DNA of 64,000 nt from Mucilaginibacter ginsenosidivorax (GCF_007971525.1 NZ_CP042437.1:4154001-4218000); one strand, 5' to 3'. Shown: positions 1-9,182, numbered from the stretch's first letter. The notes: generated by a model from the sequence alone, not told the origin. Made by a program: numbers and translations.

Positions 1-1
1 T

Positions 2-979
2 ATTATTCACCTGCACTGGATCAACCATGGTTTTCTTGATCCGAAACATATTGCCGAGGTGGCCAAACTCAATAAGCCTGTTGTATGGACATTTCATGAT
101 AGCAATGCCTTTACCGGTGGTTGTCATGTGCGTTACGCCTGCGATCATTTTATGCACGAATGTGGTAACTGCCCCTTGCTGGTTAAGCCTTCGGATAACG
201 ATATTTCGCATCAGATATGGAAGCAAAAAAAACAAGCTTATGAGGTACTTGATTTTGCGATAGCTGCCCCAAGCTTGTGGATGCAGCAATCAATAGCCGC
301 CAGCAGCCTGATGTTTGGTAAAGCCGTTCATCACATACCTAATACGCTCGAAACCGATATTTTTAAACCAATTGCCAAACAACAGGCAAAAAAAAAGGCG
401 GGATTGCCGACTGATAAATTCATTTTTTTAAGCGGGTTTATGCCGTCGCGCAAAGATTCGCATAAAGGGACGCAATATTTGCTGGACAGCATGGAGTTGC
501 TGAAGCAGCGTTCGGGCATCGATGCCGAAAAAATAGAACTGGTTGTTTTTGGCAATCGGGGAACCGAAGGACTGCTCGATTTTCCATTTAAAACCAGCTT
601 TTTAGGCACAATAAATAACGACGAACAGTTGGCGTTGCATTATGCCGCTGCCGACGCATTCCTGATTCCTTCCCTTGAAGATAACCTGCCTTACACCGTT
701 ATGGAAAGCCTGGCCTGCGGAACGCCGGTTATAGCCTTTACAACGGGCGGCATACCAGATATGGTTAAGCATGAATACAACGGCTACCTGGCCACCTATC
801 GTTCGGCAGAGAGCTTTACAGATGGCATGGAGTGGGTTATAAAACATCCGCAGCCACAGCTGCTGCAAAAACAGGCCCGGGATACGGTAATGGAAACATT
901 TTCTGAAGAGGTGATTGCCAAAAAGCACATCGAACTTTATCAAAGCCTGTTAAAAGGTAAAGGAGGCGCCGATGTTTAA
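2..979 (+). CDS. glycosyltransferase, GT4-like, 5'-truncated by window edge
   Basis: The frame is open from base 2, so the gene begins outside the window; the GTG at 59 is internal. The first visible residues (HLHWINHGF, then WTFHDSNAFTGGCH) match the N-terminal donor-side region of GT4 enzymes of the WcaC/colanic-acid type. The C-terminal half has the GT-B signature region FLIPSLEDNLPYTVMESLACGTPVIAFTTGG (shown here as FLIPSLEDNLPYTVMESLAC then GTPVIAF), where the E-x7-E nucleotide-sugar motif lies. It probably transfers a sugar from a nucleotide donor during exopolysaccharide or O-antigen synthesis on the cytoplasmic face. It overlaps the next glycosyltransferase by 8 bp, so the two are translationally coupled. 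The family is clear; the sugar is unknown. Confidence 0.9.
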   Translation: MIHLHWINHGFLDPKHIAEVAKLNKPVVWTFHDSNAFTGGCHVRYACDHFMHECGNCPLLVKPSDNDISHQIWKQKKQAYEVLDFAIAAPSLWMQQSIAASSLMFGKAVHHIPNTLETDIFKPIAKQQAKKKAGLPTDKFIFLSGFMPSRKDSHKGTQYLLDSMELLKQRSGIDAEKIELVVFGNRGTEGLLDFPFKTSFLGTINNDEQLALHYAAADAFLIPSLEDNLPYTVMESLACGTPVIAFTTGGIPDMVKHEYNGYLATYRSAESFTDGMEWVIKHPQPQLLQKQARDTVMETFSEEVIAKKHIELYQSLLKGKGGADV

Positions 980-1724
980 TCCTAAGCTTAGTGTTATCAC
1001 CATAGTATACAATAACGTGCGCGATATTGAACGCACTATCTTGTCGGTTTTAAATCAAACCTACAACAATATTGAATATATCATTGTAGATGGCCTCTCA
1101 ACAGACGGAACTTTGCAGGTAATCACTAAATACCAGCATCGTATTCACAAATTTATAAGCGAGAAAGATAAAGGCATTTATGATGCCATGAACAAGGGGC
1201 TGGCGTTAGCCACGGGCGATTACGTTATGTTCATGAACTCGGGCGACGAGTTTTACGATGCAGATACCGTAACCGCTGTTTTTGCCGCTGCCGCTGCCGC
1301 CGATATTTATTACGGCGAAACCGAAATGATAGCTGACAGTGGCGAAAGTTTAGGACAGCGCCGCCATAAAGCCCCGAAAAAGTTTACCTGGCGTGGGTTC
1401 AAATATGGCATGAGTATCAGTCACCAGGCTATATACGTAAGGCGGGCATTAGCCGAACCTTACGATGGGCAATATCAGCTAAGTGCAGACATTGAATGGA
1501 TTATCCGCGCCGCGAAAAAGGCGAAAAAAATAGTGAATGTAAACAGGTATGTTGCCAAATACCTGGTAGGGGGGATGTCGAAAAAGAAGCATCGCCAAAG
1601 TTTACAGGAACGTTTTGATATTATGAAACGGTATTATGGGTTAATACCAACTGTATTAAATCATTTTGTAATAGCCTTCAATCTTGGCTGGTACTGGCTG
1701 AAGAATAAGCGGACAAATGATTAA
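972..1724 (+). CDS. glycosyltransferase family 2
   Basis: This 250-residue GT-A enzyme starts with SVITIVYNNVRDIERTILSV and has the GT2 acidic patch VDGLSTDGT near residue 38, followed by EKDKGIYDAMNKGLALATGD. This is the WcaA/WcaE-like pattern. Downstream is the acceptor region with ADIEWIIRA. No membrane segments are evident, so it is probably a peripheral cytoplasmic enzyme. Its start lies inside the end of the upstream GT4 gene, which makes them one operon whose earlier genes are outside the window. Its stop overlaps the convergent toxin-like gene by 4 bp. Confidence 0.93.
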   Translation: MFNPKLSVITIVYNNVRDIERTILSVLNQTYNNIEYIIVDGLSTDGTLQVITKYQHRIHKFISEKDKGIYDAMNKGLALATGDYVMFMNSGDEFYDADTVTAVFAAAAAADIYYGETEMIADSGESLGQRRHKAPKKFTWRGFKYGMSISHQAIYVRRALAEPYDGQYQLSADIEWIIRAAKKAKKIVNVNRYVAKYLVGGMSKKKHRQSLQERFDIMKRYYGLIPTVLNHFVIAFNLGWYWLKNKRTND

Positions 1725-2080
1725 CCAATCGAGGTAATCCGCTCCTTACCAATCTCAAGATAAAAAGCTTCTTTTGATGACATTTGTAAGATGAGGAAGA
1801 AGTTCTTCATGAAAACCGACACTAAATCGTTATTTGAAATATTTCCTAAAGTAATTCTGATGATCTTTTTTGGCGTTTTATTAACAAAGTGAGAATCTTT
1901 AAAGTCCTGATCTTTTGTGATTACCACCATGTCGTTTTCATCAGCATATTTACAAATCTCAGCATCAGTGGTATTCCATTTTTGCAATATCTGGTTAACA
2001 TGTATTGCTATACATCCTTCTTGATTACTAAGGAATTTCGAAAGTGTTATAGGTAAATGAACATCAACTAAAAAGTTCAT
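1721..2080 (-). CDS. DUF5615 PIN-like toxin-type protein
   Basis: This is a 119-residue protein. The N-terminal MNFLVDVHLP and the later DMVVITKDQDFKD give the paired acidic residues (D6, then D-x-D near 60) typical of the DUF5615/Mut7-C PIN-like fold. Family members are usually coupled to a DUF433 protein, as here: the upstream gene ends in a TAATG overlap with this start. By family precedent it would be a ribonuclease-like toxin; no activity can be read from the sequence alone. Length is normal for the family. Confidence 0.85.
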   Translation of the reverse strand: MNFLVDVHLPITLSKFLSNQEGCIAIHVNQILQKWNTTDAEICKYADENDMVVITKDQDFKDSHFVNKTPKKIIRITLGNISNNDLVSVFMKNFFLILQMSSKEAFYLEIGKERITSIG

Positions 2081-2310
2081 TAATTAACTTCTTCTAAAGT
2101 TTTACCCGATAAGCTGATTTTGGCGTAAGATAAGGAGGCAAGTATATCTTCTTTTTCGAGCTCGGGATGGTCGTTCAAAATATCATCAAATGACATTCCT
2201 GAAGCTATCAGGTCAATAATAACTTCGACAGGCCACCTCATGTGGCGAACACATGCCTTACCGTGGCATATAGACGGATCAACAGTAATTCTTTCGAGTA
2301 AATTGCTCAT
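2080..2310 (-). CDS. DUF433 antitoxin-like protein
   Basis: This 76-residue protein has the DUF433 core: RITVDPSICHGKACVRHMRWPVEVIIDLIASGMSFDDILNDHPELEKEDILASLSYA, seen as a short strand followed by a winged-helix-like region (key parts PSICHGKACVR and YPELxxEDI-type helix). DUF433 proteins commonly precede DUF5615 proteins and are thought to be the antitoxin partner. The one-base stop/start overlap with the downstream gene supports co-translation. It is the first gene of the pair and probably DNA-binding, autoregulating the operon. Confidence 0.85.
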   Translation of the reverse strand: MSNLLERITVDPSICHGKACVRHMRWPVEVIIDLIASGMSFDDILNDHPELEKEDILASLSYAKISLSGKTLEEVN

Positions 2311-2351
2311 AATGTAAATTTACAAAATACTTATGATTTTATCAGAAAACA

Positions 2352-2383
2352 AAAGAGCGATGAACTTTCGCCCATCGCTCTTT
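2352..2383. terminator. bidirectional hairpin terminator
   Basis: A perfect 11-bp stem (AAAGAGCGATG at 2352-2362 and CATCGCTCTTT at 2373-2383) encloses a 10-nt loop. On the minus strand it is followed by a T-rich run, 26 bp beyond the stop of the YfhO gene. It separates YfhO from the toxin-antitoxin pair. Confidence 0.75.
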
Positions 2384-2408
2384 GTCAGATAATTTTGATC
2401 AGCCAATA

Positions 2409-4901
2409 TTAAGCTTTTTTTGCAGTTGGCTTAGCTGCCGGCTTTTTTTTAGTTTCGGTATAAGCGGCACCACCTAAGGCCAATACCAACAAGATAGATC
2501 CTGCTAAAGAGATATTTTCACCTGCATAATAAGATGTAGGATGGAAATCAAATTTGATGGTGTGATTGCCAATAGGGATCACCGCAGCCCTTAATAAATA
2601 ATCGGCACGGAAGTAAGGCGATTCTTTACCATCAATGGTCATGGTCCAACCTTTGTCGTAATAAATTTCTGAAAACACCGCCACTTGTGCGACCGGGCTG
2701 CTGCTTTCATAGGTCAGGTGCTCCGGCTCATATTTGGTTAGTTTTATTGTAGTAGTCGGAGCCTGATCGGCACCCACCGATTTTCCATCAATCATGCTTT
2801 TATATTGTTTGTCAACAATAGCCTCGTCTTTTGGCGAGAAGCTGCTGATGGCTTGCATCTCCTGGTCGGCGTTATCGGCAAATTTTACGCTTTTTACAAA
2901 CCATACGTTGCCGCAGGCGGTTTGGTTAGCTTGCATACCTGCATTGCCCGATTTAGGATCAACCGTGATGATGTACTTCGTATTCAGCATATCCAGTACA
3001 TCGTGATTTACGCTTTTGGTAAATTGGTTCTGAATCAATTCATCAAACCTTCTTAGCCGTGCTGAGTGGAAACCGCCTACAGTTTTATAAAAATAAGACG
3101 AGTGCGAGTCATGAAAAGGATCGCCCGATGTCATGTCAAATACCCGGAAATTAGGATCGGTATCCTTAATAATAAACTGATCAACCTCGCGTGGGGTATA
3201 TTGTTGCTCCAGGTCGGATTTAGCTACAAAGTTTGCATCCTTCAGGTAGCGCTTATCAACGCTCCACATATCAATTATAACAATTACCGCCAGCAGCAAA
3301 GCAGCAATATTCGCTTTAATTTTTTGTTCGATAATTAACCATAACAGGCCGGCAGTTAACACAACAAAAATTAACGAGCGGATAGCATCTGCACGTTCAA
3401 GGCTTTCCCTGTCATCAACAATAGCGTTGGCAACAGAATTTGCAGTGCCGGTGTCGCCTTTGAATATTTGGGTAAGGTTGGCCACAAATGCTGCATGTTC
3501 ATCAGCTCTGAAACTCAACAATATTTGCGGAACCCCTATCATAACTAATAACAAGCCGCCTGTAATATAAAACGCAATTTTAGCACGTTTAAAAATGAAC
3601 GCTTTATCTGTATTGGTAATAACCTCGTTAACAGCAAGTAGTGCCAATATCGGGAAGCAAAATGCCGCGATTACCAGAGTTGATTCAACGGCCCTGAACT
3701 TGTTGTACATAGGCACATAGTTGAAAAAGAAATCGGACAGGAAAGGGAGGTTTTTACCGAATGATAAGAGCATGCTTAACAATACTGCTCCTAAAACCCA
3801 CCATTTAATGCGGTTTTTAACAATGAGCAGGCCTAAAATGAAAAGAAAACATATGGCTGCGCCAAAATACCATGGCCCAAATGTGCTTGGCTTATTGCCA
3901 TAATATAATGATTGTGAAACAAATCCCTGGGCCTGCCCGGCATCAACACCTTTATCGGTTAATATTTTTACCGCTTTGGAATCCTCGTCGGCAACTGTGC
4001 TGCTTCCGCCTCCGTAAGCGTTCGGAATTAAAAAGGTAAGGCATTCGCCAACGCTTTGACTCCAGGTATAAGCATAATCTTTATCTAAACCATGGTTAGG
4101 GCCTGCGGCGCCCTTGGTAGTTAAATTCGCTTTACCTCTGATGGTGTATTGGCTGTATTCATATGTTGTCCATAATGTACCCGCATTCACCGCGATAGCC
4201 AGCATTATGCCTGCCGCCAAAAAGCCTATCGACTTTAAAAATGGCTTGGTTTGCTTTTCTTTTATAGCATGATAAAGTTCGATACCCAATAGTATGGCTA
4301 TAGATAGCAACAGGTAATAGGTCATTTGTACGTGGTTGCTACGAATTTCCATAGCGAGGAAAAACGCGGTAAGCGAAGCGCCTAAGAGGTATCGCCCACG
4401 TAACGTTAAAATAATGCCTGCAAGCAAAGGCGCAAAAAATGCGATGGCATAGGCCTGGTTACTATGGCCTGCAGTGATATAGATAAAATTATACGACGAG
4501 AAGGCAAAAGCTATTGCCCCCGCGGCAGCCAGCCAGGGCGATAGGCGCAATACGCTGAATAAAAGATATGCGCCTAATAAATACAGCAATACGGTATCAA
4601 CCGGGTTTGGGAAAACCGTTTTCAATACGTCGATAACATGCGTGGTGATGTTAGATGGAAATGGTGCCCATATTTGGTAAGCCGGCATGCCGCCAAACAT
4701 TTGATTGGTCCATAATGGTGATTTACCGGTAGCCGCTCTAACGTCGTTGATCTCTTTTTGCATCGACTGCGCCTGAGATACATCGCTTTGAAATAATACT
4801 TTACCCTGCGTTAGTGGAGTAATGAAGTAAGCAAAGGAAATTGCTATAAAAATTGCTACAATAATGAGGTGAACACTATTGCGCTTAAACCAGTTATTCA
4901 T
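2409..4901 (-). CDS. YfhO family membrane protein
   Basis: This 830-residue polytopic membrane protein has about a dozen hydrophobic segments in residues 10-560 and a large soluble C-terminal region before a last helix near residue 795. The tail ends in a lysine/alanine-rich cytoplasmic stretch. The N-terminal LTQGKVLFQSDVSQA and the C-terminal YYDKGWTMTIDGKESPYFRADYLLRA with GNHTIKFDFHPTSYYAG are hallmarks of Bacteroidota YfhO (DUF6044-like, GT-C-fold) proteins. Such proteins are believed to glycosylate lipoteichoic-type or other envelope glycans using lipid-linked sugars. The substrate here is unknown. It appears to be transcribed alone and ends at the hairpin at 2352-2383. Confidence 0.88.
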   Translation of the reverse strand: MNNWFKRNSVHLIIVAIFIAISFAYFITPLTQGKVLFQSDVSQAQSMQKEINDVRAATGKSPLWTNQMFGGMPAYQIWAPFPSNITTHVIDVLKTVFPNPVDTVLLYLLGAYLLFSVLRLSPWLAAAGAIAFAFSSYNFIYITAGHSNQAYAIAFFAPLLAGIILTLRGRYLLGASLTAFFLAMEIRSNHVQMTYYLLLSIAILLGIELYHAIKEKQTKPFLKSIGFLAAGIMLAIAVNAGTLWTTYEYSQYTIRGKANLTTKGAAGPNHGLDKDYAYTWSQSVGECLTFLIPNAYGGGSSTVADEDSKAVKILTDKGVDAGQAQGFVSQSLYYGNKPSTFGPWYFGAAICFLFILGLLIVKNRIKWWVLGAVLLSMLLSFGKNLPFLSDFFFNYVPMYNKFRAVESTLVIAAFCFPILALLAVNEVITNTDKAFIFKRAKIAFYITGGLLLVMIGVPQILLSFRADEHAAFVANLTQIFKGDTGTANSVANAIVDDRESLERADAIRSLIFVVLTAGLLWLIIEQKIKANIAALLLAVIVIIDMWSVDKRYLKDANFVAKSDLEQQYTPREVDQFIIKDTDPNFRVFDMTSGDPFHDSHSSYFYKTVGGFHSARLRRFDELIQNQFTKSVNHDVLDMLNTKYIITVDPKSGNAGMQANQTACGNVWFVKSVKFADNADQEMQAISSFSPKDEAIVDKQYKSMIDGKSVGADQAPTTTIKLTKYEPEHLTYESSSPVAQVAVFSEIYYDKGWTMTIDGKESPYFRADYLLRAAVIPIGNHTIKFDFHPTSYYAGENISLAGSILLVLALGGAAYTETKKKPAAKPTAKKA

Positions 4902-4991
4902 TTAAGTTTTTTGAAATGGATATTAATTCCTCAAAAATAGAAAATTGAACGGGAATAGGAATTATAGTTGTAAAGGATTTACTTAACAGGC

Positions 4992-5279
4992 TTATGAGCG
5001 GCCGCGCATTACAAAAAAGAAAATAACCATAATAATCAAACTTAAAACATAAGCTATTACCTGCGCCTTATTGTAATCTTCCCGGTACTTACGAATGTTA
5101 AAAAAGTTATAAACCGCCAGTGCACCTACTATTACCCAAAAAAAAGTATGGATTTTGGTGGCGGATACAAACAACTGGGTAGCTACGGCAAAAACAATAA
5201 AATTGGCAATAATCAATGTTATCGACTCGGGCGTATTATTGTGGTTTGGGCGTCGTTTGTATACTTCGTCGGGCAACAT
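4992..5279 (-). CDS. small integral membrane protein
   Basis: A 95-residue protein with a short polar N-terminus (EVYKRRPNHNN) and three hydrophobic segments at about 20-40, 45-60 and 72-91, ending in MRGRS. No catalytic motif is visible and I do not recognise a named function. It follows the DUF4834 gene by 7 bp on the same strand, so the two are almost certainly one operon. That conserved-looking pairing suggests a shared envelope role. Confidence 0.8.
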   Translation of the reverse strand: MLPDEVYKRRPNHNNTPESITLIIANFIVFAVATQLFVSATKIHTFFWVIVGALAVYNFFNIRKYREDYNKAQVIAYVLSLIIMVIFFFVMRGRS

Positions 5280-5286
5280 AAAAGGC

Positions 5287-5535
5287 TTATTTTACTTCTT
5301 CATAATCAACAAATTCACCTTCTGTATCCGGTAATTTGCCTTTTTTCCCTTCGGGAATATAATCAACTTTTATTGCTCCTTCGGGCTTTCTTTGCTGATA
5401 GTTTTGCTGCTGCTGAGTCTGTTGTTGTGCTTTATTGATAACACTTTGGAACAAAGCAGGTATAAGATACCGCATTAAACTGCGGATAATGTATAAAACA
5501 CAAATTGATATGATCAGGAAAAGAATAAGTAACAT
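5287..5535 (-). CDS. DUF4834-like small membrane-anchored protein
   Basis: An 82-residue protein with one N-terminal hydrophobic helix (residues 2-18), a basic linker, a glutamine-rich stretch (QQQTQQQQNYQQR) and an acidic C-terminus (DTEGEFVDYEEVK). This layout matches the DUF4834 family of Bacteroidota. Function is unknown. It is first in a two-gene operon with the 95-residue membrane protein. A repeat element begins 65 bp upstream of its start. Confidence 0.75.
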   Translation of the reverse strand: MLLILFLIISICVLYIIRSLMRYLIPALFQSVINKAQQQTQQQQNYQQRKPEGAIKVDYIPEGKKGKLPDTEGEFVDYEEVK

Positions 5536-5599
5536 CTGATTAATTTTAAGCTTACAAATATAAGTATATAACGGAGAAATTGTTTTTTAGATGTATGGA

Positions 5600-5749
5600 T
5601 AGATGTGCAAATGTGCAGATTTCAGATGTGCAGATGATTTTTAGGTATACAGACAGATAAATCTTGCAATCATTTTACAATCATTACATTATCACCATGC
5701 GTATAAATTCCTAATCTGCATATCTGCACATTTGAAATCTGCACATCTA
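5600..5749. repeat. palindromic intergenic repeat, family A copy 1
   Basis: Imperfect terminal inverted repeats built from the unit AGATGTGCAGATTTC flank a core containing CATTTTACAATCATTACATT. Copy 2 of the same element lies at 6368-6497 in the same orientation. The two copies bracket the Uma2-type gene. Confidence 0.8.
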
Positions 5750-5753
5750 TCAA

Positions 5754-6338
5754 TTAATTATCCGCAAAAACAGTATCAAGAACTAAATCAAAGCCTGGGA
5801 GTATTTCGGTTGTTATGATATCGCCAATCGTCATTAGTTTTGAAGGTTGGTAAGCATTGTTTACTAACGTGTATTTTAAAAAAGTTTTATCTTGCGGAGA
5901 AACTATCCAGTACTCTTTAACACCAGCCTCCTGGTATACTTCGTACTTATTACGGAGCTCCTTTTGATTATTTCCGGGAGAAAGTATCTCGACAACAATA
6001 TCAGGAGCACCTGTACAACCACGGGTATCTAACAAAAGCGGATTACATATGATGCATATATCAGGTTGCACTACGGTGAAAATTTTTTTATCCTCATTTT
6101 CACCTTTGCGCGGTAGTCTCACATCAAAAGGTGCAGTATATGCCCGACATTTTTTATTTTTAAGATAGCTATAAAGTTCGCCGGATATTTGCCATGAGAT
6201 TCGCTGGTGAAGTTGTGCCGGTGCCGGCGTCATTTTAAAAATTTTACCTTTAATTAATTCAAGTCTGTCATCAAACGTCCATTGAAGGTAATCGGCGTAT
6301 GAATAGCTTTTAGTAAGATCAAGATCAGATAGTTGCAT
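5754..6338 (-). CDS. Uma2 family (DUF820) PD-(D/E)XK nuclease-like protein
   Basis: A 194-residue protein with the typical Uma2 opening (YSYADYLQWTFDDRLELIKGKIFKMTPAP), then PDICIICNP, GAPDIVVEILSPGN and YEVYQEAGVKEYWIVSP. These supply the E, D and E-x-x residues of the restriction-endonuclease-like fold. The family is abundant in Bacteroidota and cyanobacteria, often in many copies, and is of uncertain function; a nuclease or transposon link has been proposed. It stands alone between direct copies of repeat family A: 30 bp from its start to one copy, 4 bp from its stop to the other. That suggests a mobile or recently inserted gene. Confidence 0.88.
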   Translation of the reverse strand: MQLSDLDLTKSYSYADYLQWTFDDRLELIKGKIFKMTPAPAQLHQRISWQISGELYSYLKNKKCRAYTAPFDVRLPRKGENEDKKIFTVVQPDICIICNPLLLDTRGCTGAPDIVVEILSPGNNQKELRNKYEVYQEAGVKEYWIVSPQDKTFLKYTLVNNAYQPSKLMTIGDIITTEILPGFDLVLDTVFADN

Positions 6339-6367
6339 AACTTAAATTTTAATCAAAAATAACGATT

Positions 6368-6497
6368 TAGATGTGCAGATTTCAAATTTCAGATGTGCAG
6401 ATTGAAAACCCCCGGCAATGATTTTACAATCACTACATTATCGCCGATGTATAAATTTCGCATCTGCATATTTGCACATCTGAAATCTGCACATCTA
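6368..6497. repeat. palindromic intergenic repeat, family A copy 2
   Basis: This is the second copy of the element at 5600-5749, in direct orientation. The core is well conserved (ATTTTACAATCACTACATTA) and the TIR unit is AGATGTGCAGATTTC. The outermost three bases of its right end, read on the minus strand, are the TAG stop codon of uvrB (6495-6497). Confidence 0.8.
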
Positions 6498-8519
6498 AAA
6501 TTTCTCCTCCATCATTTTCTCCAGCGCAAACATTTCATCGCGCAGTTTGGCTGCCAACAGGAAGTCCATATTTTTGGCGGCAGCAAGCATCTCTTTTTTG
6601 GTATTGTCTATTGATTTTTTCAGATCGGGTTTGGTCATGTATTGAACAATAGGGTCGGCCGCTAAAGTTGCCATATCCGCCTCTACATAAGCTTTTTGAA
6701 CGCCGCCTTTAAAGTCGACAACGGATGTTTGCTCCATAATCTCTTCGCGGGATTTGCCTACCGTAGTTGGTGTAATGCCATGGGCTGTATTGTAAGCAAT
6801 TTGGATTTCTCTTCTGCGGTTAGTCTCATCCATCGTTATCTGCATCGAATCGGTAATTTTATCCGCATACATAATAACCCGGCCACGGTCGTTTCGTGCA
6901 GCGCGGCCAATGGTTTGGATTAATGACCGTTCCGACCTTAAAAAACCTTCTTTATCAGCATCAAGGATGGCCACCAGCGAAACTTCGGGTAAATCCAGTC
7001 CCTCGCGTAATAAGTTAATGCCTATCAGTACATCAAACTCGCCCAGGCGCAATCCCCTCAAAATTTCTACCCTTTGCAGGGTTTTCACTTCGGAGTGAAT
7101 GTAACGGCATTTAATACCCAACCTGTCCATGTATTTAGCCAGTTCTTCGGCCATACGTTTGGTGAGGGTAGTTACCAAAACCCGGTCGCCCATTTTTATA
7201 GTACGATCAACCTCATCTAACAAATCATCCACCTGGTTTATTACCGGCCTGATTTCTATTACCGGATCTAACAACCCCGTAGGACGTATAACCTGCTGAA
7301 CCACTACGCCTTCCGATTTTTCCAATTCAAAATCACCAGGTGTAGCACTTACATAAACTGTTTGCGGTGCCAGTTTTTCAAATTCCTGGAAGTTGAGTGG
7401 CCGGTTATCCAGCGCAGCCGGCAGCCTAAAGCCATAATCGACCAATGACATCTTGCGCGACCTATCGCCACCATACATTGCCCTGATCTGCGGTACTGTT
7501 ACGTGGCTTTCATCAATCACCATGAGGTAATCATCCGGGAAATAATCCAATAAACAGAAGGGCCTCGCCCCCGGTAAACGCCCATCAAAAAAGCGCGAAT
7601 AATTCTCGATACCAGAGCAATAGCCCAGCTCGCGGATCATTTCCAGGTCGTAATTAACCCGCTCTTCCAGGCGTTTGGCTTCCAGGAAACGGCCATCGTT
7701 TATAAACTGCTTTTTACGGGTTTCCAATTCTTCCTGTATAGCCCAGATGGATTGCACAAAACGTTCGCGCGGGGCTACATACAGGTTGGCGGGGTAAACC
7801 ACCATATGGGTCATTTTCTCGATGGTTTTGCCGGTGCTTACGTCAAAAGTCGTCAGTTCTTCAATATCATCGCCAAAAAAGGAAATGCGGTAGGCGTGGT
7901 CCATATAGGCCGGGAAAATATCCACCGTATCGCCCTTAACCCTGAAAGTACCGCGCTTAAAATCGGCGGTGGTGCGGGCATATAATATCTCCACCAAACG
8001 GTGTAAAAAAGCATTCCTGCTGATGCGGGTGCCCACCGCGAATTTGAATACCGATTGCGCGAAATCCTCGGGGTTACCCATACCGTAAATGCACGATATA
8101 GACGACACCACGATCACATCCCTTCGGCCCGACATCAAAGCCGAAGTTGTGCGCAGGCGCAGCTTTTCAATTTCCTCGTTTATCTGTAAATCCTTTTCAA
8201 TGTAGGTGTTGGTGGTGGGTATAAAAGCTTCGGGCTGGTAATAATCGTAATAGGATACAAAATAGTTAACTGCGTTCTCCGGAAAAAACTGCTTAAACTC
8301 GCCATAAAGCTGAGCTGCAAGGGTTTTATTGTGGCTTAGTATCAGCGTGGGTTTTTGTGTTTGCTGGATAACATTGGCCACCGTGAATGTTTTGCCCGAC
8401 CCTGTAACGCCTAAAAGTGTCTGGAACGGATCGCCATTGTTTACACCTTCAACCAGTTGCCTGATGGCTTCAGGCTGATCGCCGGTGGGGAAGTATTGGG
8501 AAGTTAAATTAAAATCCAT
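6495..8519 (-). CDS. uvrB: excinuclease ABC subunit UvrB
   Basis: DNA-damage recognition helicase subunit of nucleotide excision repair; it loads on damaged DNA with UvrA and recruits UvrC. Visible landmarks are FPTGDQPEAI near the N-terminus, Walker A GVTGSGKTFT, the beta-hairpin region YYDYYQPEA, the Walker B-like VIDESHV, helicase motifs with GINLLREGLDLPEV and QTIGRAARN, and a C-terminal UVR motif for UvrC binding. I place the start at 8519 (MDFNLTSQYFP) because the in-frame extension to 8567 adds 16 residues unlike any UvrB N-terminus. The resulting 674 residues are normal. The stop codon lies inside repeat family A copy 2. Confidence 0.97.
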   Translation of the reverse strand: MDFNLTSQYFPTGDQPEAIRQLVEGVNNGDPFQTLLGVTGSGKTFTVANVIQQTQKPTLILSHNKTLAAQLYGEFKQFFPENAVNYFVSYYDYYQPEAFIPTTNTYIEKDLQINEEIEKLRLRTTSALMSGRRDVIVVSSISCIYGMGNPEDFAQSVFKFAVGTRISRNAFLHRLVEILYARTTADFKRGTFRVKGDTVDIFPAYMDHAYRISFFGDDIEELTTFDVSTGKTIEKMTHMVVYPANLYVAPRERFVQSIWAIQEELETRKKQFINDGRFLEAKRLEERVNYDLEMIRELGYCSGIENYSRFFDGRLPGARPFCLLDYFPDDYLMVIDESHVTVPQIRAMYGGDRSRKMSLVDYGFRLPAALDNRPLNFQEFEKLAPQTVYVSATPGDFELEKSEGVVVQQVIRPTGLLDPVIEIRPVINQVDDLLDEVDRTIKMGDRVLVTTLTKRMAEELAKYMDRLGIKCRYIHSEVKTLQRVEILRGLRLGEFDVLIGINLLREGLDLPEVSLVAILDADKEGFLRSERSLIQTIGRAARNDRGRVIMYADKITDSMQITMDETNRRREIQIAYNTAHGITPTTVGKSREEIMEQTSVVDFKGGVQKAYVEADMATLAADPIVQYMTKPDLKKSIDNTKKEMLAAAKNMDFLLAAKLRDEMFALEKMMEEKF

Positions 8520-8680
8520 GTGTAATGTAAAAATACAAATAATCCCGCAATAGGGTTTACAGATCAAAGTAAGCGATCAATAATGACAACAGTATGTCAA
8601 CAGTGTTTGATTCCGATCTTTTATGTCTATTTACAACAGGTATTCCCGGTTTATGTTCGATGTGGACGGTGGCAAAACGA

Positions 8681-9172
8681 TCAATCCATTTGCTTCCCCT
8701 CACTCTTTAACCGCTGCGCCCGGGCGAAAAAGCTTTGCAGGCTTATTTGTTCTTCTACTTCATCAATGGCTTTCATGATGTTGTTTTGGGTATTGGTAAG
8801 TTCAGCGGCGGCGGCTTTAATAATGGCCCACACGGGGCGCATGCGCTCCACCAGTTCCTGGCCTTTGGCCGTAAGTAGTACCAGGCGTTTGCGTTCGTCG
8901 GCCTTGTCTTTCTTCGACCGGATAAGTTTTTCTTTTTCCAGCTCCTTCAGCAGGCTGATGGTGGAGGGGTGGGTATAGCCAATTTCATTAGCCAGCTCAA
9001 CAACACTAAGTACAGGTTTATAATGCAGGGTATAAATAACCGGGAACCACTTGGGCTCAAAATCAATATTGTTGGCTTTGTAAATCAGCACGCCATCTTT
9101 GCGCAGGGTATCAGCCAGGCGCTGCAGCCGGGTACTGATGGCTAAAATGCCCGATTCATCAATAACATTCAT
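8681..9172 (-). CDS. MarR family transcriptional regulator
   Basis: A 163-residue winged-helix protein. The core runs PVLSVVELANEIGYTHPSTISLLKELEKEKLIRSKKDKADERKRLVLLTAKG, with recognition helix THPSTISLLKELE and wing KADERKR, flanked by helices that would form the dimer interface. It is 10 bp downstream of a GNAT acetyltransferase gene on the same strand, so the two form an operon. A 12-bp perfect palindrome upstream of that operon (9707-9718) is a candidate autoregulatory site. The ligand is unknown. Confidence 0.88.
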   Translation of the reverse strand: MNVIDESGILAISTRLQRLADTLRKDGVLIYKANNIDFEPKWFPVIYTLHYKPVLSVVELANEIGYTHPSTISLLKELEKEKLIRSKKDKADERKRLVLLTAKGQELVERMRPVWAIIKAAAAELTNTQNNIMKAIDEVEEQISLQSFFARAQRLKSEGKQMD

Positions 9173-9182
9173 CCGCTTGTGG

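Noticed and set aside
8583..8978. 131-residue open frame on the plus strand
   Set aside because: It is antisense to the MarR gene; Cys/Ser-rich composition typical of a shadow frame.
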